The notes beneath the pieces are model-generated. The model was not told the DNA's origin, did not search any database, and was given only the letters and a program-made list of their open reading frames with translations. From positions 1,364,001 through 1,428,000 of the forward strand of contig OW818639.1 in NCBI GenBank assembly GCA_942492795.1: a DNA stretch of 64,000 bases. Reading direction: 5' to 3'. The first letter of the stretch is position 1; the number at the start of each line of letters is the position of its first letter. A program made the position numbers and the translations under genes. The stretch is from RGIG3178 sp942492795 (GTDB lineage Bacteria > Bacillota > Clostridia > Christensenellales > QAND01). This document shows positions 7,719 through 17,243 of the stretch, piece after piece.

Positions 7719-8630
7719 ATGGAGAAGGTCATTACCACCAGCGAATTCGAACAGGGCGCGGAACTCGTGTGTGCTTTTGAGGGTCGTGGCAGCATCACGG
7801 TGTCCACGTCGGACATCAACCGTCCGGCCATGCAGTTTGCCGGATATTACGAGCATTTTTCCTTCGAGCGCATCCAGCTTTTCGGCAATCAGGAGATGGG
7901 TTGGATGGCAACATTGTCTCCCGAAACGCTGCGCGAACGCACGGAAACATTCTTCTCCTACGGTATCCCCGGTCTTGTGGTATGCAACGGCGATGCTATA
8001 CCGCCTTGGCTTTGGGAAGCGGCGGTCAAAGCGCAGGTTCCGATGTTCACCTCCCAGAACAGCACAAGCACCGTGGTACAGTATGTTGTGAGCTATCTGG
8101 ATGAAATGCTTGCGCCGGAGCTTACCGTACACGCGAATCTTGTGGACGTACACAATGTCGGTGTGCTTCTTCGCGCCGATTCCGGCATGGGCAAGAGCGA
8201 GCTGTCCTTGGAATTGATCAAACGTGGGCATGTGCTGGTAGCGGATGATGTAACGGTGATCCGCAAAACAGCGCTCAAGCGGCTGACGGGGTTTGCTCCC
8301 GAAGAGACAAGAGGGCTTATGGAAATCCGGGGATTGGGCATCATGGACGTCCGAAAGGTCTACGGAAGCGCCATGGTGCTGGACCGCAAGGATCTGCAGA
8401 TTATCATCGATATGGAGATGTGGGACGAACAACAGAGCTATGACCGCCTTGGATTTGAAATCCAGTATGAAAAGCTTCTGGGGGTTGAGATACCGCGCTA
8501 TGTGATGCCTGTGCGTCCGGGGCGCAACCTTGCCGTGGTGGTGGAGGCGACTGCCATGGACTATCGGATGAAGCGCTCCGGGTTCAACATCGAAAAGGAG
8601 ATTTTCACCCGCTTTCGGGATACGTTTTAA
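7719..8630 (+). CDS. hprK: HPr kinase/phosphorylase
   Basis: Bifunctional enzyme that phosphorylates and dephosphorylates Ser46 of HPr, the sensor of carbon catabolite control in low-GC Gram-positives. The 303-aa protein has a substrate-like N-terminal domain (about 1-130). Its kinase domain has the P-loop DSGMGKSELSLELIKRGH (about residues 154-171), then VADD, and the signature GLMEIRGLGIMDVRKVYG (about 202-219). It is cotranscribed with the HAD gene and followed by a strong terminator. No PTS gene lies in the window. Family length and motifs are complete. Confidence 0.96.
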   Translation: MEKVITTSEFEQGAELVCAFEGRGSITVSTSDINRPAMQFAGYYEHFSFERIQLFGNQEMGWMATLSPETLRERTETFFSYGIPGLVVCNGDAIPPWLWEAAVKAQVPMFTSQNSTSTVVQYVVSYLDEMLAPELTVHANLVDVHNVGVLLRADSGMGKSELSLELIKRGHVLVADDVTVIRKTALKRLTGFAPEETRGLMEIRGLGIMDVRKVYGSAMVLDRKDLQIIIDMEMWDEQQSYDRLGFEIQYEKLLGVEIPRYVMPVRPGRNLAVVVEATAMDYRMKRSGFNIEKEIFTRFRDTF

Positions 8631-8668
8631 AGCACATATTAATATTGAGACAGATATTTTTAGGTTCG

Positions 8669-8704
8669 TTCGGCGGCAAACGATCATTTGCCGCCGAACC
8701 TTTT
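8669..8704 (+). terminator. Rho-independent terminator after hprK
   Basis: TTCGGCGGCAAA (8669-8680), loop CGATCA, TTTGCCGCCGAA (8687-8698), then CCTTTT. A 12-bp perfect stem. Confidence 0.88.
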
Positions 8705-8754
8705 GCATGCCGGAGCCCGTCTTCCCATAAGATGAACGGAGAGGGGGAAAGGCA

Positions 8755-9852
8755 ATGCGCAAAATGCTGTTGGGCGGCATCTGTGCCGTCACCGCCGCTT
8801 TGATGTTGCTGTTTCCCGCGCCTTTTTTAATGGATATGCGCAACAGGGTGCTCGAGCATTGGCTTTTCGGCGGAAAGATTGCGTATGAAGGCGATCTTTC
8901 GGTCTGGGTTGTGGATGTGCGGGCGGACGGAAAGCAATCGCTCTTGAGCTGGATCCGGGGACGTATCGCCTTTTATGAAGCCGGTCATTTCGGCATTTAT
9001 CCAAAGGTGGAAGGGCCGATGACAATCGAAGAGGTACAATTGCGCATGCGCAACGGGGCTCATCCCGACGTGCTTCTGTGCGGCGTCGACGTGCCGGAAC
9101 CGATACTTGAAAACGCGGTACGATACGACGGCCCTTTTTTGATGGATCCCATCCTGCCGCAGCGTTCCGAAGGCCTCATTACACCGATTTTACAGAGCGG
9201 AACGCTGGTGCTGCTAAACGAAGATGCCCTTTACCGGGCGGGCTTGAATCCTCCCGCCGGGCTTTCGGGGATGGATTCGCAATGGCTTCAAACCGTTCTT
9301 CAGGAACTTCCAAACGCCGCAGGACATGAGGATGGCGTTTGTTTGATGGCGGCTGTTATGAGCGAAATGCCCCAAGCCATGCAGCAGGCTTTTTTAAAGA
9401 GCAAGCGCGGCAATCTGGATGCGCTTTTAAAAGGGGAACTTGCGATCTATCTTTCGCAACAGGGGTCGCTGTGGCAGCTGTATAAACAGGATCTCCTTGG
9501 CAAAACACTGCCCGGCGTGATCGCTTATCCGCTATCCGGTCTTTCGCCGAGGATGCAATGCGCAGTGCTGATAAAGAACAATGACCGGCACAGGCATGAG
9601 GCGGCGGCTGCCCTGATTACGACGCTTTTGGGGAAACAGGCGCAAACGGCGCTGGCTGACATCTACGCGCTGCCTGTTGTCACCGGTACTTCCTGCGTAC
9701 GCGCCGATCTTGTGTCACTGTGGCAAAAAGCGGAGGAGACGGAATGGGTTTATCCCAATACGGGTGAGGCGGAGTTCCTGACGTTGGTATCCAAAGACGC
9801 ACCGCTTTCTGATTTGCAAAGCTATGTGCGCAATCTCTGCCGGCCACCCTGA
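8755..9852 (+). CDS. Exported solute-binding-like protein
   Basis: A 365-aa protein with a hydrophobic N-terminal segment (about residues 5-25) that lacks a lipobox cysteine, so probably anchored or exported. The body resembles a divergent family 1 extracellular solute-binding protein: PDVLLCGVDVPEPIL, LVLLNEDALYRAGLNPPAG, LLKGELAIYLSQQGSLWQL, VIAYPLSGLSPRMQC and EAAAALITTLLGKQAQTAL follow the pattern of sugar-binding ABC proteins. No permease or ATPase gene is adjacent, so a transport role is not shown; it could be an orphan sensor-type binding protein. GAGGGGGAAAGG precedes the ATG. Confidence 0.6.
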   Translation: MRKMLLGGICAVTAALMLLFPAPFLMDMRNRVLEHWLFGGKIAYEGDLSVWVVDVRADGKQSLLSWIRGRIAFYEAGHFGIYPKVEGPMTIEEVQLRMRNGAHPDVLLCGVDVPEPILENAVRYDGPFLMDPILPQRSEGLITPILQSGTLVLLNEDALYRAGLNPPAGLSGMDSQWLQTVLQELPNAAGHEDGVCLMAAVMSEMPQAMQQAFLKSKRGNLDALLKGELAIYLSQQGSLWQLYKQDLLGKTLPGVIAYPLSGLSPRMQCAVLIKNNDRHRHEAAAALITTLLGKQAQTALADIYALPVVTGTSCVRADLVSLWQKAEETEWVYPNTGEAEFLTLVSKDAPLSDLQSYVRNLCRPP

Positions 9853-9943
9853 TGCGCGGACGGATACAAGACGCATATGCCCTCCTGTTGAGAAAGCCAC
9901 TGTTTCACGGCATACAGAACGGGATGCAGGCGAGGCTAATGCC

Positions 9944-9972
9944 TTGCCAATAATCCTTGCAACGTGTACAAT
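9944..9972 (+). promoter_or_regulatory. Promoter of the murB-PHP-rapZ-whiA operon
   Basis: TTGCCA at 9944-9949, a 17-base spacer and TACAAT at 9967-9972, 40 bases before the murB start. Confidence 0.65.
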
Positions 9973-10011
9973 AAATGTCTGAGTAAGGCATTAATTTGAG
10001 GATGTGATCGG

Positions 10012-10935
10012 ATGGATTTGACGCCCGCTATTGCAAGTCTGCGCGCCTTTTTGCCGCAGCATGCTGTGCAGGTCAACCAATCACTAAAGTGTTATACAAC
10101 GTTTCGCATCGGCGGCCCGTGTGACCTTATGGTATTCCCCGAAAATGAAGGGCAGACGGTACGATGCATTCAAACGTTGCATGATTATAGTGTTCCATAT
10201 ATCATACTGGGAAATGGCAGCAATGTTCTTATCCACGACGAGGGAATTCGCGGTTGTGTTGTTAAGCTCGCGCATAAGGGCGATGAAGTGACGGTCGATA
10301 CTGCGGACCATACCATGTTCGTCGGCGCGGGCGAGAGCATGATGAAAGTGGCCGAACATGCGATACGAAACGGTCTTGCAGGCATGGAGTTTGCCAGCGG
10401 CATACCCGGTACGCTCGGCGGCGCGGTGTATATGAACGCTGGCGCTTATGAGCATGAAATGAAAGATATCGTCAAAAGCGTTCGCGTACTGACCCAACAG
10501 GGTCAGGTACTTGAAGTGGACAACGATGCCATGCAGTTTTCCTACCGAAAAAGTGTCGCCCACAACAACGGCTGGCTTATCCTGGGAGCGACACTGCAAT
10601 TGCGTCCTGATCAACCTGAAAACATACGCTTTCGGGTGGAGGATTTCTCAAGACGCCGCTGTGAAAAGCAGCCGATAGCCTATCCGAGCGCGGGAAGCAC
10701 ATTTAAGCGCCCAAACGGATTCTATGCGGCGAAGCTTATCGATGAAGCGGGGCTCAAGGGCGTGCACATCGGCGGGGCGCAGGTGAGCGAGCAACATGCG
10801 GGGTTTATCATCAACCGCGGCGAGGCGACTTGCGCCGATGTTTTGGCGTTGATGAAGCAGATCCAGCGTATCGTGTTTGAAAAATTCGGCGTGCAATTAA
10901 AACCCGAGGTGCACCTGTTCGGGCCCACGCTATGA
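10012..10935 (+). CDS. murB: UDP-N-acetylenolpyruvoylglucosamine reductase
   Basis: FAD- and NADPH-dependent enzyme reducing UDP-GlcNAc-enolpyruvate to UDP-MurNAc, the second committed step of peptidoglycan synthesis. The 307-aa type II-like protein shows TTFRIGGPCDLMVFPENE, the FAD loop LGNGSNVLIHDEGIRG, ASGIPGTLGGAVYMNAGAY, the catalytic serine region YPSAGSTFKRP and the catalytic glutamate region LKPEVHLFG. The ATG at 10012 follows GAGG. It overlaps the next gene by 4 bases (ATGA) and heads a four-gene operon. Confidence 0.97.
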   Translation: MDLTPAIASLRAFLPQHAVQVNQSLKCYTTFRIGGPCDLMVFPENEGQTVRCIQTLHDYSVPYIILGNGSNVLIHDEGIRGCVVKLAHKGDEVTVDTADHTMFVGAGESMMKVAEHAIRNGLAGMEFASGIPGTLGGAVYMNAGAYEHEMKDIVKSVRVLTQQGQVLEVDNDAMQFSYRKSVAHNNGWLILGATLQLRPDQPENIRFRVEDFSRRRCEKQPIAYPSAGSTFKRPNGFYAAKLIDEAGLKGVHIGGAQVSEQHAGFIINRGEATCADVLALMKQIQRIVFEKFGVQLKPEVHLFGPTL

Positions 10936-11723
10936 ACATTATCGCGGACTATCATGTTCACAGCAGATTCAGCGACGGACAAGCCTCCCTGCAACAGAAT
11001 GCCGCCGCCGCGTTGGCCAAAGGACTCAAAGCGGTTGCGATGACCGAGCACGGACCAAGGCATCTTCATGCGGGCATCAAGGACAAACAGATCGCCGATT
11101 TCTTGGAACAGACAGCCGCACTTGCGCAGCAATACCGTGGACTCCTTTATATAAAGGCCGGTATCGAGGCGAATCCGCTCCATAGGGACGGAACCATCGA
11201 TATCCCGGAAAATTTCAAAAGTTCCTTTGACGTGGTATGCCTTGGCGTTCACCGCAGCGTATGGGCAAAAGAATGGAAAAGCAACGTAGATTTTCATATA
11301 AAAAGGCACATGTTGCCACGCAAAAATCGAAGCCGGGCAATGACGGATATGTTGATTGCCGCGATGGAGCGCAACCGGGTGTCGTTTTTGGCGCATCCCG
11401 GACAATACACCGGGCCTTTGGATTGGAAGCGGCTGGCAACTGCCTGCAGCCGCAACAACGTTGCCATCGAGATAAACGCACGCAGCGGCCATTTATGCTT
11501 TGACGCGAATGATGCCCGATTGATGCGGGATTGCGGCGCGGTGTTTGTGGTGAATTCCGATGCGCACAAAACCGATGAGATAGGCGCGTTTGATCCCATA
11601 GCGACCTTTTTGCACAACGCGTCGTTGACGCACCATGATATCGTCAATGCGCAGGGATACGACGGCAAACGGCCATTTGGTCTGAACGAACCGGAGGGAT
11701 TGTCATGCATTGCATCATTGTAA
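10932..11723 (+). CDS. PHP domain phosphoesterase
   Basis: A 263-aa metal-dependent phosphoesterase of the PHP superfamily. Metal-site motifs are complete: DYHVHSRFSDG (residues 6-16), AMTEHGPRH, an internal glutamate in KAGIEANPL, FLAHPGQY, EINARSGHLCF and VVNSDAHKTDEIG. It resembles YcdX/histidinol-phosphatase-type proteins that stand alone. Overlaps with murB (4 bp) and rapZ (19 bp) show tight translational coupling. The physiological substrate is unknown. Confidence 0.88.
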   Translation: MNIIADYHVHSRFSDGQASLQQNAAAALAKGLKAVAMTEHGPRHLHAGIKDKQIADFLEQTAALAQQYRGLLYIKAGIEANPLHRDGTIDIPENFKSSFDVVCLGVHRSVWAKEWKSNVDFHIKRHMLPRKNRSRAMTDMLIAAMERNRVSFLAHPGQYTGPLDWKRLATACSRNNVAIEINARSGHLCFDANDARLMRDCGAVFVVNSDAHKTDEIGAFDPIATFLHNASLTHHDIVNAQGYDGKRPFGLNEPEGLSCIASL

Positions 11724-12565
11724 CAGGGATGTCCGGCGGCGGCCGTACGCTTGCACTCCGCCAACTGGAGGACATGGGGTACTTTTGCGTCGACAACATT
11801 CCGCCGCAAATGATAGGCACCCTTATTTCCATGTGCATGCAGGAAAAGCAGATTGAAAAGGCTGCCGTTGTGGTGGATACGCGCGCCGGGATATTCTTTG
11901 ACAACATCTATCAAGCCATCGATGATATGGAAAAGATGGGTGTGCAATGCGATTTGCTTTTTTTGGAAACGGCGGATGAGGTGCTCATACGCCGCTATAA
12001 GGAAAGCCGCCGCCGCCACCCGATGGATCCCAACAACATTGCATCCGGCATCGCAAAGGAACGGCAGCTCTTGAGGCGTCTTCGCGCGCAGGCACGCTAT
12101 GTTGTGGATACCTCCTACCTGCAGCCGCGCCAGTTGCGCGACGAGTTGTGGGGCATGTTCAGCCCTGGGCAGCGTGATGTACTGCTGCCGATCATTGTGT
12201 CTTTCGGCTATAAGAACGGCCTTCCGCTGGATGCCGACCTCGTGTTTGACGCGCGGTTTTTGCCAAATCCATACTATGATCCCGACCTGCGGCAATTCAG
12301 CGGCTTGGACCATCAAATCCGTGATTTTGTCTACGGGTATGATGTCACGCAGGCGTTTGAGGATAAACTGATGGATATGCTCGTCTACCTGATGCCGTAC
12401 TACCAGAAAGAAGGCAAGTATCAGCTGGTTATCGGTATCGGCTGCACCGGCGGTATGCACCGGTCTGTGGCCGTGGCGGAGAGCCTGCATGACCGGCTTG
12501 ACAAGGCGGGCATTTATTCGGTGGTACAACACCGCGATATCGGGAAGGATGCGCAGCAGTCTTGA
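11705..12565 (+). CDS. rapZ: RapZ/YvcJ family nucleotide-binding protein
   Basis: P-loop protein of the RapZ family: the E. coli member is an RNA-binding adaptor controlling GlmZ/GlmS, the Bacillus member YvcJ hydrolyses GTP. The 286-aa protein has the Walker A segment IIVTGMSGGGRTLALRQLE (residues 4-22), CVDNIPPQM, the RRHPMD region and the C-terminal IGIGCTGGMHRSVAVAESL with HRD. The Walker lysine is replaced by arginine (GGGRT rather than GAGKS/T), which is also seen in some actinobacterial homologues. It overlaps the PHP gene and whiA. The yvcK gene usually found between rapZ and whiA is missing here. Confidence 0.95.
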   Translation: MHCIIVTGMSGGGRTLALRQLEDMGYFCVDNIPPQMIGTLISMCMQEKQIEKAAVVVDTRAGIFFDNIYQAIDDMEKMGVQCDLLFLETADEVLIRRYKESRRRHPMDPNNIASGIAKERQLLRRLRAQARYVVDTSYLQPRQLRDELWGMFSPGQRDVLLPIIVSFGYKNGLPLDADLVFDARFLPNPYYDPDLRQFSGLDHQIRDFVYGYDVTQAFEDKLMDMLVYLMPYYQKEGKYQLVIGIGCTGGMHRSVAVAESLHDRLDKAGIYSVVQHRDIGKDAQQS

Positions 12566-13518
12566 GTAAGGGCATCGGACAATCGTTTGCGGCCGGTATG
12601 CGCGACGAACTGTTGCATGTGACGCCCCGCCACAAACCATGTCAAAAAGCGGAGCTGTGCGCTGCTGTCCAGGTATGCGGCAGCCTTATCTTAAGCGGGG
12701 GGGAAGTGCTTCTTCGCATCACAACGGAAAACACGGGGCTGGCGCGCAAACTGTATACCGTCATCAAGGAAATGACCGGAGAGCGTGTGACGATATCCTT
12801 GCGCGAAAACCGGCGTCTGAACAAGCGCGACACCGTTATGCTGGATCTTTTGGGGCGGGACATTGTCCTGCCATTTTTATCGGAGCTTGGAATTTATGAA
12901 AACGGGTGCCTGTTGCGCATGCTGCCCGACAACTATACGCGCACCTGCTGCAAGCGCTCGTATCTTCGGGGATTGTTTTTGGCCTGTGGCAGCATCACCA
13001 ATCCGGAACGCGCGTATCACATAGAATGGGTTCTGCGCGATGAGCAGATGGCACAAAACGTACAGACCCTGTTGGCGGAGCTCAATATCGACGCACAGCA
13101 AAGCAAGCGCAAGAGTCAATTTATCGTCTATCTCAAAGACGGCGAGGGCATTGCCCGTACACTGGCGCAGATAGGGGCGCACAACGCGCTGTTTGCGCTG
13201 GAGAACACGCGCATCCTGCATGAAGTGAAGAACAAGGTGAACCGCTCTGTAAACTGCGAAACGGCAAATGTCACCAAGACGGTCAACGCGTCGATGCGGC
13301 AGGTGCAATGCATCGAATATTTGGCAAAAACCGGACGCATGGCAAAACTTAACGCAAGTTTGCGCCAGGCAGCAGATGCAAGGCTTGATAACCCGCAGGC
13401 GAGTCTGATTGAACTGGCGCAACTGATGAGCCCGGTCGCCACCAAATCGGGGATGAACCATCGGCTGCGGCGGTTGGTGGAGCTTGCGGAACAATCGGGG
13501 TATTGTCCTTCCGAATAA
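12562..13518 (+). CDS. whiA: DNA-binding protein WhiA
   Basis: Conserved Gram-positive DNA-binding protein combining a LAGLIDADG homing-endonuclease-like fold and a C-terminal helix-turn-helix; it is needed for sporulation in Streptomyces and influences cell division in Bacillus. The 318-aa protein begins SFAAGMRDELLHV, carries the LAGLIDADG-like SYLRGLFLACGSITNP, NRSVNCETANVTKTVNASMRQ, and the C-terminal LIELAQLMSPVATKSGMNHR. The start is TTG at 12562, overlapping the rapZ stop (TTGA). Last gene of the murB operon. Confidence 0.96.
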   Translation: MSKGIGQSFAAGMRDELLHVTPRHKPCQKAELCAAVQVCGSLILSGGEVLLRITTENTGLARKLYTVIKEMTGERVTISLRENRRLNKRDTVMLDLLGRDIVLPFLSELGIYENGCLLRMLPDNYTRTCCKRSYLRGLFLACGSITNPERAYHIEWVLRDEQMAQNVQTLLAELNIDAQQSKRKSQFIVYLKDGEGIARTLAQIGAHNALFALENTRILHEVKNKVNRSVNCETANVTKTVNASMRQVQCIEYLAKTGRMAKLNASLRQAADARLDNPQASLIELAQLMSPVATKSGMNHRLRRLVELAEQSGYCPSE

Positions 13519-13547
13519 TGAAAATGCGGCGTTTTACTGTCCTGTTC

Positions 13548-13556
13548 TGCTATAAT
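13548..13556 (+). promoter_or_regulatory. Extended -10 promoter of dnaE
   Basis: TGC directly before TATAAT (13551-13556) gives an extended -10 element; no good -35 box is present. It lies 54 bases before the dnaE start. Confidence 0.55.
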
Positions 13557-13609
13557 ATTGTTTGATACATACGATAATCGTCCATTCATATCCGGAAAGG
13601 GGGAGGCAC

Positions 13610-16600
13610 ATGGCGGACTTTGCGCATTTGCACGTACATACGACATACAGTTTGCTCGACGGTGCGGCGCGCATCCATGAACTGGTGGAAAAGGCCAAAG
13701 AGCTCGGCATGACACATCTTGCCATGACGGATCACGGCGTGATGTACGGCGCTGTGGAGTTTGTAAAAACATGCAAAGACAACGGCATCGTGCCCGTCCT
13801 CGGGTGTGAGGTCTATGTCGCCAAACAATCCATGGAGGACAAGCAGGGAAGGGCGGATCGGGAATACGCCCACCTTGTGCTGCTTGCGGAAAACGAGACA
13901 GGGTATCGAAACCTGATCAAACTGGTATCCATGGGATGGCTTCGCGGGTTCTATTATAAGCCGCGCATCGACTATCAAACGCTCAAACAATACAGCTGTG
14001 GGCTTATCGGCCTATCCGCGTGTTTGTCCGGGGATATCCCGCAGCTGATCATAGCGGGGCAAATGGATCAGGCAAGGGACATGTGCCGGCAATTAAAGGG
14101 CATATTTGCACACGACAGCTTTTTCCTTGAAATGCAGGAGCATGGATTGACGCAGCAGAAGTCCGTCAATACAGCGCTTCGCAGTTTATCCCTTGAACTT
14201 GATATCCCGATGGTTGTCACAAACGACATCCACTATATCAACCGCGAAGACGCGCAGGTTCAGGACGTCCTGTTGTGCATCCAGACCGCCCGGTTTCTGG
14301 ATGAAGTAGACCGGATGCGCATGGACACCGACCAGATGTACCTCAAGAGCGAACAGGAGATGCGCTCGCTGTTCCCCAACGATGCCGAAGCCATGTTGAA
14401 CACCATGCGCATCGCACAGCGCTGCAACGTCCAGCTGGATTTCAACACCCAGCACCTGCCGCATTTTGCGGTGGAACAGGGCGTGGATAAGTTTGAACTT
14501 TTGTGCGGCATCGCGCGCGAAGGATTCGCCGAGCGCTACGCAGATAACGGGCCCGTTCAAAACCGCCTTGAAGAAGAACTCCTGATGATACGCGACATGG
14601 GGTATGTGGACTATTTCCTCATCGTGTGGGATTTTATCCACTATGCCCACGAGAAGGGCATTGCCGTGGGGCCCGGCAGAGGAAGCGCCGCGGGCAGCGT
14701 CGCTGCGTATTGCCTGTATATAACCGACGTTGATCCGATCGAATACGGCCTTATCTTTGAGCGGTTCTTGAACCCCGAACGCATCTCGATGCCGGATATC
14801 GACATCGACTTCTGCTACGAGCGTCGGCAGGAAGTCATCAACTATGTGATCGACAAATACGGTGCGGATCACGTTTGCCAGATCATAACCTTTGGAACGA
14901 TGAAAGCCCGCGCTGCCATTAGAGATGTCGGACGCGTGCTGCGCGTGCCCTATAACGATGTGAACCGCATCGCAAAGCTTGTGCCGGGAGATCTCGGGAT
15001 GACGCTGGACAAAGCGCTTGTGATAAGCGCGCCACTTCGTCAGGCGATGCAGGAGGACGCACGCATTGCCGAGATGATCGACGTGGCAAGAAAGCTTGAG
15101 GGCATGCCACGCCACTCCGGCACGCACGCCGCAGGCGTTGTGATATCCGCACAGCCATTGTCGGACATCATTCCGTTGCAGAAGAACGACGACACCGTCA
15201 CCACGCAGTTCCCGATGGGCGCGGTGGAGGAACTCGGCCTTCTCAAAATGGATTTTCTGGGGCTTCGCAACCTGACCATCATCGAATACGCCTGCAATTT
15301 TGTGGAGCAAACCACGGGCAAGCGGCCGGATATGCGCAGCATACCGCTTGACGATATGACGGTATACAATATGATAGGGCAGGGCGACACCGACGGCGTG
15401 TTCCAGCTTGAAAGCGCCGGAATGCGAAACTTGCTGCGCGAGCTCAAGCCCAACTGCTTTGAGGACATCATCGCGTGCATTTCACTGTACCGACCGGGAC
15501 CGATGGAAGAAATTCCCAAATACGTCAAGGGAAAGCACAACCCCAAGAGTGTTCATATGCTCTGTGAGCAGCTGCGCCCCATATTGGAAGTGACATACGG
15601 CTGCATGGTATACCAGGAGCAGGTCATGCAGATCGTTCGCGATCTCGCGGGCTATTCCTGGGCGCGAAGCGACCTTGTCCGTAGGGCTATGAGCAAGAAG
15701 AAGGCGGACGTCATGGAGCAGGAGCGCAAGATGTTTGTCTACGGCTCCGAGGACGGGGAAGTCATGGGCGCGGTTCGAAACGGCGTCGACGCCAAAATCG
15801 CCAACGAATTGTTTGACCACATGATGGACTTCGCTTCCTACGCGTTCAACAAATCCCACGCCGCGGCGTATGCCGTCGTCGCATACAGAACGGCATGGCT
15901 CAAGGCGCATTATCCGGTGGAAACGATGGCGGCGCTGATGAACACCAACCTCGGCAACACCGATAAGATCGCCCAATACATCGCCTATTGCATCAAGCAC
16001 GGCATAACAATTTTGCCTCCGGATGTCAATTATTCCGGCAAAACGTTCCTGGTGGAAAACGGCGCGATCCGTTTCGGGCTGTGCGCGGTTAAAAATGTCG
16101 GCGATAAGGCGATGGAGCAGGTGATCACTCAGCGGCTGAGCGACGGGCTGTACCGTGATTTCTTTGATTTTCTGCGGCGCGTCCCCACCGAAGCGCTCAA
16201 CAAACGCATGGTGGAGAGCATGATAGCGGCGGGCTGTTTCGATTCGATGGGGCATACGCGCGCGGCGCTGAGCTTCGTGTGCGAAAAGGCCATCGAGGAG
16301 ACCGTCAACCGCAAGAAGCGCAACATCGAAGGGCAGATCTCCCTGTTCGATATGGGCGGGGTGCAGGCGGAGCCACTATCCATGGCGCTTCCCGACATCC
16401 GCGAATTTGACAGCAATATCCGTTATGCGATGGAGAAGGAAATGACCGGCGTTTACATCACCGGACACCCGCTTTCGGCATACGCGGAATTCATGGCAAA
16501 ACTGCCGATGACCATTGTGGATATCAAGGCGGAAGAAAACGGTCTGAGCCTGGACGGACACGAAACCGTCCTGATGGGTATCGTGACCGAGCGCCGCACA

Positions 16601-17194
16601 CGCTCCACGCGTCAAAACGCGCTGATGGGGTATTATGTACTGGAGGATCTAACCGGCTCTCTGAACCTTCTCGCGTTTCCCCGCACGCTCGAATCGGTGG
16701 ACGGGGCAATGCAGGCGGACAGCATCGTATTGGTGCGGGGGCGCATCAGCGTGCGCGAGGAAGAGGAACCGTCGTTTGTCGTCGACAGCGCGATTTGTTA
16801 CAAACAGGACGATCCGCAAATGATATCCTTCTTGAAAAACGGCAAGCAGCGCTCCTATGCTCCCAAGCGCAGGGCAGAGGCGACGCCGGATATGGACGAA
16901 GCCGGGCCCGCCCGCTATGAAGCGGATGCCGAAAGCATTGTACACACTCCCGCGCTGGAAGTTGACAATGCAACACTATGGCTTCGCCTGCGATCTTTTG
17001 ACAACGATTTTCTGATGTCCGGCTTGATAAACATGCTTGCGGAACATCCGGGCCAGACCGCCGTTAAGGCGTATGCGCTTGACAGCAAAAAGTCCATGCG
17101 GCTGCGCACAGGCATCACGCCGCATCAGGAGATGCTCCGTATGCTTCGGGATTATCTGGGGGAAGAAAACGTAAAACTGATCCAAGGCAATTGA
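13610..17194 (+). CDS. dnaE: DNA polymerase III subunit alpha (DnaE)
   Basis: Replicative C-family DNA polymerase. The 1194-aa protein begins with a PHP domain (HLHVHTTYSLLDGAARI, residues 6-22; MTDHGVMYGAVEF). It continues with the polymerase core: GPGRGSAAGSVAAYCL, the catalytic aspartates in SMPDIDIDFCYERR, HAAGVVIS, and KMDFLGLRNLTI. Next come the fingers region with ASYAFNKSHAAAYAVVAYRTAWLK, a HhH region and an OB fold (LMGIVTERRTRSTRQNALMG). The ATG at 13610 follows GGAAAGGGGGAGG; an ATG at 13562 has no ribosome-binding site. It is DnaE-type rather than PolC. Followed by pfkA after 49 bases. Confidence 0.97.
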   Translation: MADFAHLHVHTTYSLLDGAARIHELVEKAKELGMTHLAMTDHGVMYGAVEFVKTCKDNGIVPVLGCEVYVAKQSMEDKQGRADREYAHLVLLAENETGYRNLIKLVSMGWLRGFYYKPRIDYQTLKQYSCGLIGLSACLSGDIPQLIIAGQMDQARDMCRQLKGIFAHDSFFLEMQEHGLTQQKSVNTALRSLSLELDIPMVVTNDIHYINREDAQVQDVLLCIQTARFLDEVDRMRMDTDQMYLKSEQEMRSLFPNDAEAMLNTMRIAQRCNVQLDFNTQHLPHFAVEQGVDKFELLCGIAREGFAERYADNGPVQNRLEEELLMIRDMGYVDYFLIVWDFIHYAHEKGIAVGPGRGSAAGSVAAYCLYITDVDPIEYGLIFERFLNPERISMPDIDIDFCYERRQEVINYVIDKYGADHVCQIITFGTMKARAAIRDVGRVLRVPYNDVNRIAKLVPGDLGMTLDKALVISAPLRQAMQEDARIAEMIDVARKLEGMPRHSGTHAAGVVISAQPLSDIIPLQKNDDTVTTQFPMGAVEELGLLKMDFLGLRNLTIIEYACNFVEQTTGKRPDMRSIPLDDMTVYNMIGQGDTDGVFQLESAGMRNLLRELKPNCFEDIIACISLYRPGPMEEIPKYVKGKHNPKSVHMLCEQLRPILEVTYGCMVYQEQVMQIVRDLAGYSWARSDLVRRAMSKKKADVMEQERKMFVYGSEDGEVMGAVRNGVDAKIANELFDHMMDFASYAFNKSHAAAYAVVAYRTAWLKAHYPVETMAALMNTNLGNTDKIAQYIAYCIKHGITILPPDVNYSGKTFLVENGAIRFGLCAVKNVGDKAMEQVITQRLSDGLYRDFFDFLRRVPTEALNKRMVESMIAAGCFDSMGHTRAALSFVCEKAIEETVNRKKRNIEGQISLFDMGGVQAEPLSMALPDIREFDSNIRYAMEKEMTGVYITGHPLSAYAEFMAKLPMTIVDIKAEENGLSLDGHETVLMGIVTERRTRSTRQNALMGYYVLEDLTGSLNLLAFPRTLESVDGAMQADSIVLVRGRISVREEEEPSFVVDSAICYKQDDPQMISFLKNGKQRSYAPKRRAEATPDMDEAGPARYEADAESIVHTPALEVDNATLWLRLRSFDNDFLMSGLINMLAEHPGQTAVKAYALDSKKSMRLRTGITPHQEMLRMLRDYLGEENVKLIQGN

Positions 17195-17243
17195 GCGAAC
17201 ATTCGATTTTGGATACCAACCATCAAGTATTGGGGGTAGGCAG

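Noticed and set aside
14186..15310. 374-codon minus-strand open frame inside dnaE
   Set aside because: Antisense shadow of the polymerase core; no ribosome-binding site and no recognisable motifs.
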